Part shown: piece by piece, positions 8,394 to 18,595 of the stretch
Numbering within the stretch: position 1 is the stretch's first letter
Layout of the letters: the number at the start of each line of letters is the position of its first letter
From: Microbacterium festucae
GTDB lineage: Bacteria > Actinomycetota > Actinomycetes > Actinomycetales > Microbacteriaceae
Reading direction: 5' to 3'
DNA: 64,000 nucleotides
Assembly (NCBI RefSeq): GCF_025421715.1
Contig: NZ_JAOEFC010000001.1
Coordinates: 1,054,001 to 1,118,000, forward strand
Made by a program: the position numbers and the translations under genes
Notes under the pieces: model-generated
Seen by the model: the letters and a program-made list of their open reading frames with translations, nothing else
Database searches by the model: none
Told to the model about the DNA's origin: nothing

Positions 8394-8429
8394 GCCCCAT
8401 CGGCTCGGGTCTGCAGCCCCCGCACGCGA

Positions 8430-8466
8430 CGGCGGCCGCATCCCCGTGCTGAGGATGCGGCCGCCG
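8430..8466 (-). terminator. Strong hairpin terminator after the leftward MarR gene
   Basis: A perfect 14-base stem, CGGCGGCCGCATCC (8430-8443) with GGATGCGGCCGCCG (8453-8466), and a 9-base loop, 30 bases past the stop of the leftward MarR-type gene. It has no clear U-tract. Confidence 0.65.
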
Positions 8467-8495
8467 TGGGCCCCGAGGAGGGAGCGAGGGTGTCG

Positions 8496-9272
8496 TCAGC
8501 TCGCGTCGCGCTCACGCCCGCGGGCGAAGCCGGCGTCGAAGCCGCGCTCGTACGCGTGCTGCGCGCGCCGCTCGCCCCGGTGGCCGTGGTGGCTGCGGTC
8601 GCCGCGGTGGTCGCCGTGATGATGCGGTTCGCCGTGGCACCCGCGCCCCGCGTGGGGGCCTGAGCCCGGGCCGAAGCCGCGGTGCTCGTCGCTGCCGGCA
8701 TCCGGGTCGGCGTCGCCGCGGAATCGCGGGCCGAAGCCGTGCCGCATGCCGGGGTGCCCGAAGCCGCTGAAGCCACCGAAGCCGGGGCCTCCGAAGCCGG
8801 GGCCACCGAAGCCGCGGCGGCCGAAGCGGCCGCGACCGCGGGGGAGCGGCTGCGACTCGTCCCAGCCGAGCTCGCGGGCGATCGCCTCGAGCGAGGCGAG
8901 GGTCGTGGCGAAGTCTTCGGGCGAGACGGCGCCTGCCACCCGGGTGCGGATGCCGGCGACGATGTCGCCGAGGCGCTGGTGCGCGGCGGCACCCTCGTCG
9001 GTCAGGTGCCACGTGCCGTCGCCGCGCTGAGCGACCCAGCCGCGCTCTTCGAGTCGCTGCAGGCGCTTGCCCTTGCGGGCGAGCAGTGCGGTGAGCCGCT
9101 CGTCGACGATGTCGCCCGACAGTGCCGACAGCAGCATCCAGTCGCGGCGCTCGACGCCCTCGGCCTCGAGCGTGGTGGCGAACTCGGCCGTCAGCAGGTG
9201 GTCGACGGTGCGCAGCCAGAAGCCGAGCGGACGGTCGGGGCGGGGTTCTGGGGTAGGTGAATCGGTGTTCAT
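8496..9272 (-). CDS. MarR-type winged-helix regulator with Gly/His-rich C-terminal tail
   Basis: 258 residues. Residues 15-140 form a MarR-like winged helix (LGFWLRTVDHLLTAEF, RDWMLLSALSG, RLEERGWVAQRGDGTWHLTDEG). From about residue 150 the chain becomes a low-complexity tail, first GFGGPGFGG repeats, then a His/Asp/Arg stretch (CHGEPHHHGDHRGD, SHHGHRGERRAQHAYE) with a single Cys. The tail could bind metal, or simply be disordered. The start at 9272 follows an AAAGGA site. It is divergent from a second MarR gene at 9389 with a shared repeat-rich operator region. Similar Gly/His-rich tails occur in other actinobacterial MarR and PadR proteins. Target unknown. Confidence 0.8.
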   Translation of the reverse strand: MNTDSPTPEPRPDRPLGFWLRTVDHLLTAEFATTLEAEGVERRDWMLLSALSGDIVDERLTALLARKGKRLQRLEERGWVAQRGDGTWHLTDEGAAAHQRLGDIVAGIRTRVAGAVSPEDFATTLASLEAIARELGWDESQPLPRGRGRFGRRGFGGPGFGGPGFGGFSGFGHPGMRHGFGPRFRGDADPDAGSDEHRGFGPGSGPHAGRGCHGEPHHHGDHRGDRSHHGHRGERRAQHAYERGFDAGFARGRERDAS

Positions 9273-9311
9273 GGGAAGTCCTTTCGGGAGCGGCCGAGCG
9301 GCCGCTGATGG

Positions 9312-9380
9312 TTTACATGTCAGATGACAACTACATGCAGTGTGACATGCAGTTCCAGTACATGTCAAGTCGCATGTAAA
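9312..9380. promoter_or_regulatory. Divergent operator region with ACATG repeats
   Basis: Between the two MarR-type genes lie four ACATG elements (9315, 9333, 9345 and 9360) bounded by the perfect inverted pair TTTACATG (9312-9319) and CATGTAAA (9373-9380). The region is far more AT-rich than its surroundings. It probably holds both promoters and binding sites for one or both regulators. Confidence 0.65.
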
Positions 9381-9388
9381 TTGAGAGG

Positions 9389-10015
9389 ATGCCGACGCCC
9401 CCGCCCACACCTCCGTCCACCCCCGACGAGGCGGCGGAGCAGATCGCCCAGGCGCTGGCGCGACTGCGGGGCCGACGCGGGCCGCGCCCGCCGTGGGCGA
9501 CCGGCGATCCCGGCAGCGCACCCGACGGAGCATCACCGGGCCCCGGCCTCGGCGGCCGCCGCGGTCACGGCATGCATCACGGCGGCTTCCACGGCGGCCC
9601 GCACGGTGGACGATCCGGCGCCCCGGGCGAGGGGTGGGTGCCCGGGGGCGGATGGGGTCCGGGCGCCGCGCGCTTCGCCGGACCGGCGCGCCTGCGGCTG
9701 CTCGAGGCGCTCGCCGCGGCATCCGCGCCGCTCTCGGTCACCGAGATCGCCGAGGCCGTCGGCGTCGACCAGCCGCGCGCCTCGCGCCTCGTGCAGCAGT
9801 CGGTGGAGATGGGACTCGTCGAGCGTCAGGCCGACCCCGACGACGCCCGCCGCACCCGCATCGTGCTCACCGAGCGCGGGCGCAGCGTGGTGCGCGGCTT
9901 CCGCGGCGACCGGCGCGACGCCGTCGCCACCGCGCTCGAGGGCTTCACCGACGCCGAGCGCGGCGAGCTCGCCCGCCTCCTCGCCAAGCTCGCCGCCGCC
10001 TGGCCCGAGCGCTGA
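9389..10015 (+). CDS. MarR family regulator with Gly/His-rich N-terminal insert
   Basis: 208 residues. The first 90 are low complexity: a Pro/Thr start, a predicted helix (EAAEQIAQALARLRGRRG) and a Gly/His segment (HGMHHGGFHGGPHGG). The MarR domain follows: ARLRLLEALAA, SVTEIAEAVGVDQPRASRLVQQ, and wing DPDDARRTRIVLTERG. It is divergent from the other tailed MarR gene, and the two low-complexity tails are alike in composition though at opposite ends of their proteins. ATG 9389 directly abuts a GAGAGG run, so translation may be leaderless. Its target is unknown; self and neighbour control is likely. Confidence 0.82.
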   Translation: MPTPPPTPPSTPDEAAEQIAQALARLRGRRGPRPPWATGDPGSAPDGASPGPGLGGRRGHGMHHGGFHGGPHGGRSGAPGEGWVPGGGWGPGAARFAGPARLRLLEALAAASAPLSVTEIAEAVGVDQPRASRLVQQSVEMGLVERQADPDDARRTRIVLTERGRSVVRGFRGDRRDAVATALEGFTDAERGELARLLAKLAAAWPER

Positions 10016-10046
10016 CAGCTCGCCGCCGCCTGGCCCGAGCGCTGAC
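9987..10046. repeat. Exact 30-base tandem duplication across the MarR stop codon
   Basis: The 30 bases at 9987-10016, which encode the last residues and stop of the MarR gene, are repeated exactly at 10017-10046 in the spacer before the BCCT gene. The second copy is not needed for any frame and looks like a recent slippage or replication duplication. Confidence 0.9.
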
Positions 10047-10100
10047 CCCGCACAACGCAACCCCCTCACTCCGCCGGCGCCGGCTCGCTACCCTGTTCGG

Positions 10101-11777
10101 GTGACCGACCAGCCTGCTCCCGTGACTGTGCCCGGCGACGACGAACGGGCCGTCGATCCCGGCGCGCACCGCCCGATCGCCCGCTGGGTGTTCTGGCCGG
10201 CCGCCGTGATCGTGCTGGTGGTGGCGGGCTTCGCGATGATCTTCCCGGATGCCGCGGAGGACACCTTCGCGGCCGTGCAGGACACGATCATCCGCAGCTT
10301 CAACTGGTACTACGTGCTGATCGCCGCGCTGTTCGTCGTGTTCGCCCTCGCGATGGGCTTCAGCCGGTTCGGCGACATCAAGCTCGGCCGCGACGACGAG
10401 GAGCCCGAGTTCTCGATCGGCGCCTGGTTCTCGCTGCTGTTCGCGGCGGGCATGGGCATCGGCCTCGTCTTCTACGGCGTGAGCGAGCCGCTCAGCCACT
10501 TCGTCGACCCCCGCCCCGGCGTCGAGGGCCCGCACGCGGTGCTCGCCCAGTCGGCGCTGACGCAGACCTATCTGCACTGGGGCGTGCAGGCGTGGGCGAT
10601 CTACGTGGTCATCGGGCTGGCTCTCGCCTACGCGATCCACCGGCGTCGCCGCCCGATCTCGATCCGGTGGGCGCTGGAGCCGCTGCTGGGCAAGGCCGTG
10701 CGCGGCTTCTGGGGCAACGTGATCGACGTGGTCGCGCTGGTGGGCACCATCTTCGGCGTCGCCACCTCGCTGGGGCTGGGCGTCATGCAGATCGGGTCGG
10801 GCATGGATGCCGCCGGCTTCGGCGAGCCGGGCATGGTCGGGCAGATCGTCATCATCGGCGTCATCACCGTGTTCGTGCTGGCCTCGGTGCTCTCCGGCGT
10901 CGGCAAGGGCATGAAGTGGCTGTCGTCGACCAACCTCATCCTCGCCGCGATCCTGCTGGTGTTCGTGCTCGTCGTCGGCAACACCGAGTACCTGCTGCGC
11001 GAGTGGGTGCAGTCGATCGGCGGCTACATCCAGAACTTCGTGGGGCTGAGCTTCAACGTCTCGGCGTTCCAGGGCGAGCCGGGCGTGGAGTGGCAGGCGG
11101 CGTGGACGTCGTTCTACTGGGGCTGGTGGATCTCGTGGGCGCCCTTCGTCGGCATCTTCATCGCGCGCGTGAGCCGCGGGCGCACCGTGCGCCAGTTCGT
11201 GCTGGGCGTGCTCATCGTGCCGACCCTCGTCGGCATCCTCTGGTTCGCGGTGCTGGGCGGCTCGGCGATCTACCTCGAGGTCACCGATCCCGGATCGATG
11301 ACCACGCCCGAGGGCGAGGTCGACCTGCAGGGCGCGCTGTTCCAGCTGTTCACCCACCTGCCCGGCACCCCCGTGCTGACGGTGGGGGCGATCGTGCTGA
11401 TCGCGATCTTCTTCATCACCTCGTCCGACTCGGGCGCGCTCGTGATGGGCATGATCGCCACCGGCGGCGACCAGGAGCCGCGCCGCTGGCTGCGCGTGTT
11501 CTTCACGCTCGCCACCGCCGTGCTGGCCATCGCGCTCATGATCGCCGGCGGCCTCGCGGCCCTGCAGGCCGCGGCCATCACCATCGCGCTGCCGTTCAGC
11601 GTCGTGATGCTGCTCATCTGCTGGGCCACCGTCATCGCCTTCCGCCGCGAACGCAAGGTGTACGACAAGGCCCAGCGCGCCCAGTTCGTCGGCTACATCG
11701 GCGAGCACTACGGTCTCGACGTCGAAGAGGAGAACGAGCGCGGCGTGCGGATGCCGTGGCTGCGACGCCGCGGCTGA
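10101..11777 (+). CDS. BCCT family betaine/choline/carnitine transporter
   Basis: 558 residues with about twelve membrane segments. The BCCT signature is clear: SIGAWFSLLFAAGMGIGLVF then GVSEPLSHF in the first third, LHWGVQAWAIYVVIGLALAY, and the aromatic-rich substrate segment FYWGWWISWAPFVGIFIARVSRG, followed by FFITSSDSGALVMGM. Family members import quaternary ammonium osmolytes with Na+ or H+. GTG 10101 gives MTDQPAPVTVPGDDERAV. The C-terminal tail is acidic then basic (VEEENERGVRMPWLRRRG), as in osmotically regulated members, though osmosensing is inferred. Substrate is probably glycine betaine or choline, without direct evidence. Confidence 0.93.
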   Translation: MTDQPAPVTVPGDDERAVDPGAHRPIARWVFWPAAVIVLVVAGFAMIFPDAAEDTFAAVQDTIIRSFNWYYVLIAALFVVFALAMGFSRFGDIKLGRDDEEPEFSIGAWFSLLFAAGMGIGLVFYGVSEPLSHFVDPRPGVEGPHAVLAQSALTQTYLHWGVQAWAIYVVIGLALAYAIHRRRRPISIRWALEPLLGKAVRGFWGNVIDVVALVGTIFGVATSLGLGVMQIGSGMDAAGFGEPGMVGQIVIIGVITVFVLASVLSGVGKGMKWLSSTNLILAAILLVFVLVVGNTEYLLREWVQSIGGYIQNFVGLSFNVSAFQGEPGVEWQAAWTSFYWGWWISWAPFVGIFIARVSRGRTVRQFVLGVLIVPTLVGILWFAVLGGSAIYLEVTDPGSMTTPEGEVDLQGALFQLFTHLPGTPVLTVGAIVLIAIFFITSSDSGALVMGMIATGGDQEPRRWLRVFFTLATAVLAIALMIAGGLAALQAAAITIALPFSVVMLLICWATVIAFRRERKVYDKAQRAQFVGYIGEHYGLDVEEENERGVRMPWLRRRG

Positions 11778-11806
11778 CCGGGGCGCGCGCGGTCGGCGCC
11801 GCCTTC

Positions 11807-11823
11807 CATCCGGCATCCGGATG
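11807..11823 (+). terminator. Small hairpin after the BCCT gene
   Basis: CATCCGG (11807-11813) and CCGGATG (11817-11823) with loop CAT, 30 bases after the transporter stop. The stem is short and lacks a T-run, so the call is weak. Confidence 0.4.
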
Positions 11824-11943
11824 ACCCCGCCAGTCGGCGGGTCGCTGGCGCGATTCGGCGCCCACCCGGCGGATGATTCGGGGAGCGCCGGCGCGCACGA
11901 TGGAGCGGTCGGGACGATCCGACGCGAACGAAGGAGTTCACCC

Positions 11944-12921
11944 ATGACCGACGTGTCCGCGCTGCCGCGACCCCCGTTCGACGCCGAACTGGAGGCGGCC
12001 CTGCTCACCCTCGCCGGGGTGATGCCGAGCACGATCCTGCCCGAGCACATCATCCCCATGCGCACCCAGGCTCTGCCCGGCATGCCGTCGATCGACGAGA
12101 TCATCGACGCCGCCGGGATCGAGACGCGCGACGTGACGATCGCCTCCTACGACGGCGCCGAGATCGTGCTGAGCATCCTGCAGGCCAAGGGCCGCACCGG
12201 TACCGGCCCCGGGTTCTTCCACACCCACGGCGGCGGCATGATCATCGGCGACCGCTGGACGGGAGCGGCGACGCTGTTCCCGTGGCTCCACCGCCACAAC
12301 GGCGTCGCGGTGACCGTCGAGTACCGGCTGGCCCCCGAGTTCCCCGATCCGACGCCCGTCGAGGACTGCTACGCCGGCCTGGTGTGGACGGCCGCGCACG
12401 CCGACGAGCTGGGGATCGACCCCGACCGCCTGCTGATCGTCGGCGGCAGCGCCGGCGGCGGGCTCGCGGCCGGCACCGCGCTGCTCTCGCGCGACCGCGG
12501 CGGCCCGGCGCTCATCGGCCAGCTGCTCATGTACCCGATGCTCGACGACCGCGACCAGACGGTCTCGACCCACCAGATCGACGGCGTCGGCGTCTGGGAC
12601 CGCGGCTCGAACGTCACGGGCTGGAGCGCGCTGCTGGGCGAGCGCCGCGGCACCGCCGATGTGTCGATCTATGCCGCACCGGCGCGCGCGACCGACCTGG
12701 CGAACCTGCCGCCGGCGTTCATCGACTGCGGCAGCGCCGAGGTGTTCCGCGACGAGGACGTCGCCTACGCCAGCGCCATCTGGGCGGCGGGCGGCAGCGC
12801 CGAGCTGCACGTGTGGCCGGGCGGATTCCACGCCTTCGAGGGGTTCGCCCCGCAGGCGGCGCTGTCGCAGCAGATGATCGCCGCGCGCGACAACTGGGTG
12901 GCGCGGATCCTCGCCGACTGA
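11944..12921 (+). CDS. Alpha/beta hydrolase, hormone-sensitive-lipase (family IV) esterase
   Basis: 325 residues of the alpha/beta hydrolase-3 type. The oxyanion motif HGGG is in FFHTHGGGMIIG, the nucleophile Ser169 in VGGSAGGGLAAG, and the late part carries a likely acid (CGSAEVFRDED) and the catalytic His (WPGGFHAFEGF). These enzymes hydrolyse short-chain carboxyl esters in the cytosol; no signal peptide is seen. The ATG follows a GAAGGAG site. The PucR-type regulator starts 41 bases downstream on the same strand and could control it. Confidence 0.92.
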   Translation: MTDVSALPRPPFDAELEAALLTLAGVMPSTILPEHIIPMRTQALPGMPSIDEIIDAAGIETRDVTIASYDGAEIVLSILQAKGRTGTGPGFFHTHGGGMIIGDRWTGAATLFPWLHRHNGVAVTVEYRLAPEFPDPTPVEDCYAGLVWTAAHADELGIDPDRLLIVGGSAGGGLAAGTALLSRDRGGPALIGQLLMYPMLDDRDQTVSTHQIDGVGVWDRGSNVTGWSALLGERRGTADVSIYAAPARATDLANLPPAFIDCGSAEVFRDEDVAYASAIWAAGGSAELHVWPGGFHAFEGFAPQAALSQQMIAARDNWVARILAD

Positions 12922-12962
12922 ACCCGTTGCGCGCCTAGGATGAGGCGGCAAGAGGAGGGGCC

Positions 12963-13961
12963 ATGCAGGATCTGGTCGGACGCCTGACCGCACTCGACCC
13001 CGCGGCCAGCGACTCACTCAAGGTCATCTCGTACTTCGATGCGCTCGTGGCCGGCGGCGCGGGCGTCGAGGCGCTCGTGCGCGCCGCCGCCGTGCTCGGC
13101 GGGTGCGCCGCCGGGGTGAGCACTCCCCGGCGGCGCATCCGCGTGGATGCCGACGGCCGGCGCACCGGTGTCGCCGATCCCGCCGGAGCCGATCCCGCCG
13201 GAGCCGACCCCGGCTGGCCGACGCTCGCGGCGCCGGAGCGCACCGTGTGGCTCGAGCGCGACGGCGCCGCGCACGCGAACGACGCGATGATCCTCGATCG
13301 CCTCGCGCTGGCCGTCGACATCGTCGACCGCCGCCGCGAGCAGCCGGAAGCGGCCCTCGAGGTGCTGCTCGACCCGACCCGCGACGACGCGCAGCGCGCG
13401 GCCGCCGCCGCCCGGCTGCAGCTGAGCCCCGGCGACCCGGTGCGGGTGGTCGCGGCCCCCGCCGAGGCGCCCGCTCCGCCGCAGGGGCGCACCGCGCTGG
13501 TCGCCACCCCGCGCGGACCGGTGCGGGCCGTGCTCGGCGCGGCGCACACGGCGCCCGCCGCCGGACCGGCCGGGCACGCGCTGGCCGCCGACCCGATGCG
13601 GCTCGCGGCGGCCTGGGCGGATGCGCTGATCGCATTGCGGCTCACCGACGCGCGGCATCCGATCGTCGATGCCGACGCGCTCGGCGCCCTGATGCTGCTG
13701 GTGCGCGCCCACGATCCGGCGCGCGGCGACCACCCCGACGTGGTGCGGCTGCGCGCCCTCGACGCCCACACCCTCGCGCTGCTCGATGCGCTCGCGGAGG
13801 CGGAGAGCGTGCGCGCCGCGGCATCCGCGCTGTCGCTGCACCACTCCAGCGTGCAGTCACGGCACGAGTCGCTCACGCGCGCCCTCGGCTACGACCCGCG
13901 GTCGGCGACGGGGCGCCTGCGTTACGGCGCGGCGCGGCTGCTCGCCCGCCTCGCCGACTGA
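12963..13961 (+). CDS. PucR/CdaR-type helix-turn-helix regulator
   Basis: 332 residues, preceded by a strong GAGGAGGGG ribosome site. The C terminus has the PucR-type HTH (ALLDALAEAESVRAAASALSL, then HHSSVQSRHESLTRALGYDP, ending GRLRYGAARLLARL). The N-terminal 250 residues resemble the sensor portion of such proteins, including a short VADPAGADPAGADP repeat near residue 65. The family usually controls adjacent catabolic genes, so the esterase upstream is the natural candidate target. Inducer unknown. Confidence 0.8.
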   Translation: MQDLVGRLTALDPAASDSLKVISYFDALVAGGAGVEALVRAAAVLGGCAAGVSTPRRRIRVDADGRRTGVADPAGADPAGADPGWPTLAAPERTVWLERDGAAHANDAMILDRLALAVDIVDRRREQPEAALEVLLDPTRDDAQRAAAAARLQLSPGDPVRVVAAPAEAPAPPQGRTALVATPRGPVRAVLGAAHTAPAAGPAGHALAADPMRLAAAWADALIALRLTDARHPIVDADALGALMLLVRAHDPARGDHPDVVRLRALDAHTLALLDALAEAESVRAAASALSLHHSSVQSRHESLTRALGYDPRSATGRLRYGAARLLARLAD

Positions 13962-14010
13962 CCGCGTCGACCGGCCGCGCGCCGCGGCGACCGCGCGCCG
14001 ACCGGCGCGC

Positions 14011-14433
14011 TCAGCCGCCGGCGCAGAGGTTCGCGCGCACCCAGTCGGCGGCGTCGGCCTGTGCCAGCTCGCCGGCGCGCACGAGCCGCACGAACTCGAT
14101 CGCCTCGGCGCTCAGCCGGCCGTCGGCGGTGTCGGGGGGATCACGCAGCACCGTGGTGGTCAGCCAGCGCGCCACCCGGCCGCCGGTGCGCGTGGCCACC
14201 GCCACCGTGCCGGCGAAGTGCCGCGCCTGCCCGTCGGTGTCGTCGTCGAGCGCGGGGCGGAACCCGCGACCCCGCAGCCGGTTGCTGCCGCCCGAGGCGG
14301 CATCGGTCACCCACAGCAGCCCGCGGCGCACGCCGCCGGCCCGGCCGAGCTCCTTCAGGAACCGGCGGTCGGAGTGGCCCCGTGTCGCGAGGCGGTCGAT
14401 GGCATCGGCGAGGTCGGCGCAGGCGTTGTTCAT
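14011..14433 (-). CDS. Conserved small protein of unknown function
   Basis: About 140 residues starting MNNACADLADAIDRL (ATG 14433 follows a close GGAGG; ATG 14451 adds six residues). It has a basic middle (RFLKELGRAGGVRRGL, SNRLRGRGFRPAL), a strand-rich centre (QARHFAGTVAVATRTGGRVARWL) and ends in VRANLCAGG. No motif is recognised. It ends 50 bases from the PucR-type gene, convergent, with a GC hairpin between, and lies just upstream of the MFS gene on the same strand. Confidence 0.6.
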   Translation of the reverse strand: MNNACADLADAIDRLATRGHSDRRFLKELGRAGGVRRGLLWVTDAASGGSNRLRGRGFRPALDDDTDGQARHFAGTVAVATRTGGRVARWLTTTVLRDPPDTADGRLSAEAIEFVRLVRAGELAQADAADWVRANLCAGG

Positions 14434-14463
14434 CGCCTCCAGCGTAGGCATGCCCGCACGCGG

Positions 14464-15903
14464 TCAGGGCGTGGCGGCATCGGCATCCGTGCGGGTGTGC
14501 GGAGGCAGGCGCACGAACAGCAGCAGCACGAGCCCGACCAGCAGCACGATCGCGATGCCGAGGATGCCCCAGTAGGTCGCGCCGAAGGCGGCGATGAACA
14601 GCGCCCACATGGCGGGGGCGATGAAGCTCGCCACGCGCCCGGTGGTCGCGTAGAGCCCGAAGATCTCGCCCTGCATGCCCTCGGGGGTCACCCGTGCCAG
14701 CAGCGAGCGGGATGCCGCCTGTGCCGGCCCGACGAACGCGCACAGGATCAGGCCGCCCACCCAGAACGGCGCCTTGCCGGCGTCGTGCAGGAAGAAGACG
14801 GCCAGCGCGATGACGACGAGGCCCGTCAGCGAGGTGACGATCACGGCGCGGGCGCCGAACCGGTCGTCGAGGCGCCCGGCGATGATCGTCGAGATGCCCG
14901 CCACGAGGTTGGCGACGATGCCGAAGATCATCACCTCGTTGTCGGTGAACGCGAAGGCGACGGAGGCCAGCACGCCGCCGAACGCGAACACGCCCGCGAG
15001 TCCGTCGCGGTAGACCGCGCTGGCGGCGAGGAACCAGAACGTGGGGCGGTGCTCGCGGAAGAGGGCGACGATGTCGCGCACGAGCTGCGCGTAGGCGCCG
15101 AAGAACCCGGTGCGTGCGACGCCCAGGCGCGCCGGGGGCTCGGGCACGTTGCGGAACAGCGGGATGGCGAAGACGATCGTCCAGACGCCGCAGCCGACGG
15201 CGATGAGCCGGTAGGCGAGCCCATCCGAGGTATCCATGCCGAACCAGTCGGCGAAGGTCAGCGCGACGACGATGCCGAGGGCCAGGATGCCGCCGATGTA
15301 GCCGAGGCCCCAGCCCAGCCCGCTCACGCGGCCGACGGTGCGCGGGGTCGACACGCTCACCAGCAGCGCGTTGTAGTTGACGCCGGCGACCTCGGAGACC
15401 ACCGCGCCCAGCGAGACGGCGATCGCGCCGAACCAGAAGTAGGCGGGATCGGCGAAGACGAAGAAGAGGCTGAACTGCACGAGGGCCAGGGCCACGGTGG
15501 TCACCAGCAGCCACCGCTTCTTGCGGCCGGTGCGGTCGGCCACCTGACCGAGCACCGGGGCGATCAGCAGGATCAGCACGCCGGCCAGCGCCGAGACCAG
15601 CCCGTAGCCGCTGCTGAGCTCGGCCAGCGCGCGCTCCTTGATCGGGTCGTCCTTCGGCAGCGCCGCGATCTCGGCAGGCAGGAAGTTGTCGGAGACGAGG
15701 AACAGCGAGACGAAGACGAACGTCAGGATGACGGAGTTGAACGGCTGGGTCGCCCAGTCCCACATCGCCCACGAGCGCACCTGGCGGCGCGGCACGACGC
15801 GGTCGGCGGCGGTGTCTTGGAAGAGCTCGCCGATGGCTCCCAGCGCCCGGGAGTCCGAGGGGACGGGCGGGGTCGGGGACGGGCTGGCAGTCATGCTCGT
15901 CAC
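14464..15903 (-). CDS. MFS transporter, Atg22-like (UMF1 family)
   Basis: 479 residues, twelve membrane segments, with the Atg22/UMF1 hallmarks RSWAMWDWATQPFNSVILTFVF at the first helix and APVLGQVADRTGRKKRW as the MFS loop motif. The middle carries a cytosolic loop with FGAYAQLVRDIVALFREHR. Bacterial members are thought to export amino acids or related metabolites, but this is poorly established. GTG 15903 has a GAAGGG site at 7-base spacing; ATG 15894 is a shorter option. It is divergent from the dnaK operon, so its promoter shares the spacer with a HAIR-like palindrome. Confidence 0.88.
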   Translation of the reverse strand: MTSMTASPSPTPPVPSDSRALGAIGELFQDTAADRVVPRRQVRSWAMWDWATQPFNSVILTFVFVSLFLVSDNFLPAEIAALPKDDPIKERALAELSSGYGLVSALAGVLILLIAPVLGQVADRTGRKKRWLLVTTVALALVQFSLFFVFADPAYFWFGAIAVSLGAVVSEVAGVNYNALLVSVSTPRTVGRVSGLGWGLGYIGGILALGIVVALTFADWFGMDTSDGLAYRLIAVGCGVWTIVFAIPLFRNVPEPPARLGVARTGFFGAYAQLVRDIVALFREHRPTFWFLAASAVYRDGLAGVFAFGGVLASVAFAFTDNEVMIFGIVANLVAGISTIIAGRLDDRFGARAVIVTSLTGLVVIALAVFFLHDAGKAPFWVGGLILCAFVGPAQAASRSLLARVTPEGMQGEIFGLYATTGRVASFIAPAMWALFIAAFGATYWGILGIAIVLLVGLVLLLFVRLPPHTRTDADAATP

Positions 15904-15964
15904 GGTAGGACCCTTCGGTGAACGCGCGGTGCCGCCACGCGGCCGCGGCGCGGCATCCTGGAAA

Positions 15965-15985
15965 CTTGATATGAGTCGTATCAAG
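15965..15985. promoter_or_regulatory. HAIR-like palindrome in the MFS-dnaK spacer
   Basis: CTTGATA, seven bases, TATCAAG: the same 7-7-7 layout as the HspR inverted repeat HAIR (CTTGAGT-N7-ACTCAAG), with a changed inner half. Arms extend to nine perfect bases (15963-15971 and 15979-15987). It lies directly upstream of the dnaK -35 box and between the two divergent genes. It may be a second HspR site or an operator for the MFS gene. Confidence 0.55.
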
Positions 15986-15990
15986 TTCGT

Positions 15991-16019
15991 TTGACATCAC
16001 GCCGACGGTTCGTTATCGT
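15991..16019 (+). promoter_or_regulatory. dnaK operon promoter
   Basis: TTGACA at 15991-15996 and TATCGT at 16014-16019 with 17-base spacing, a good match to an actinobacterial SigA-type promoter. The HAIR site follows 15 bases after the -10 box, well placed for repression. Confidence 0.65.
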
Positions 16020-16033
16020 GGTCCGCGAGCCAA

Positions 16034-16054
16034 GTTGAGCCTCGCAGACTCAAG
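16034..16054. promoter_or_regulatory. HAIR operator (HspR-binding inverted repeat) of the dnaK operon
   Basis: GTTGAGC, seven bases, ACTCAAG: five of seven left-arm bases and all right-arm bases fit the HAIR consensus CTTGAGT-N7-ACTCAAG. HspR, the last gene of this operon, represses at such sites until heat shock draws DnaK away. Confidence 0.8.
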
Positions 16055-16098
16055 TCTCAACTTCCCGCTCGAAGGTTTCATTGATCCGCACCCCATAG

Positions 16099-17973
<1,875 letters not shown>

Positions 17974-17983
17974 GAATCGACAC

Positions 17984-18583
17984 ATGAGCGACAAGGACTT
18001 CCAGCCCGAAGACGGCGACGAGGTCCTCGGCGAGAAGGGGTCGGAGGCTTTCGCCTCCGACCCCGACCCGCAGGAGGGCACCGCAGCCGCAGCGGACGAG
18101 CTGACCATCGAGGACATCCTCGGTGCGACGCAGTCCGACGATGCCGCCGTCGCCGATGCGCCGGCCGAAGACCACGACCTGCTGCTGGACCTGAAGCGTC
18201 TGCAGGCCGAGTACGCCAACTACCGGCGGCGCACCGAGGAGCAGCGCGAGGTGGAGATCGAGCGTGCCAAGGGCTCGGTCGCCAAGGGCCTGCTGCCCGT
18301 GCTCGACGACCTCGACCGTGCCGAGAAGCACGGCGACCTGTCGGAGGGCTCGCCCCTCGCGGCGATCGCCGACAAGCTCCGCGGCGTGGTGAGCCGTATG
18401 GGCGTGGAGATCTACGGTGCGGCCGGCGACGCGTTCGACCCGCAGCAGCACGAGGCGATCTTCCAGGTGCCGACTCCCGGCGTGCAGGCCGCGGCGATCA
18501 TCGAGGTCGTCGAGGTCGGCTACCGACTCGGCACGATCGAACTGCGTCCCGCGAAGGTCGTCGTCGCCGTGCCGGCAGAGTAA
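17984..18583 (+). CDS. grpE: Nucleotide exchange factor GrpE
   Basis: 199 residues. An acidic disordered N terminus (residues 1-60) precedes the long coiled-coil helix (LKRLQAEYANYRRRTEEQREVE) and the GrpE beta-domain with DAFDPQQHEAIFQVP and VEVGYRLGTIELRPAKVVV, the family signature. It releases ADP from DnaK as a dimer. It starts 10 bases after the dnaK stop. Confidence 0.97.
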   Translation: MSDKDFQPEDGDEVLGEKGSEAFASDPDPQEGTAAAADELTIEDILGATQSDDAAVADAPAEDHDLLLDLKRLQAEYANYRRRTEEQREVEIERAKGSVAKGLLPVLDDLDRAEKHGDLSEGSPLAAIADKLRGVVSRMGVEIYGAAGDAFDPQQHEAIFQVPTPGVQAAAIIEVVEVGYRLGTIELRPAKVVVAVPAE

Positions 18584-18595
18584 GCGGAGGACGAC

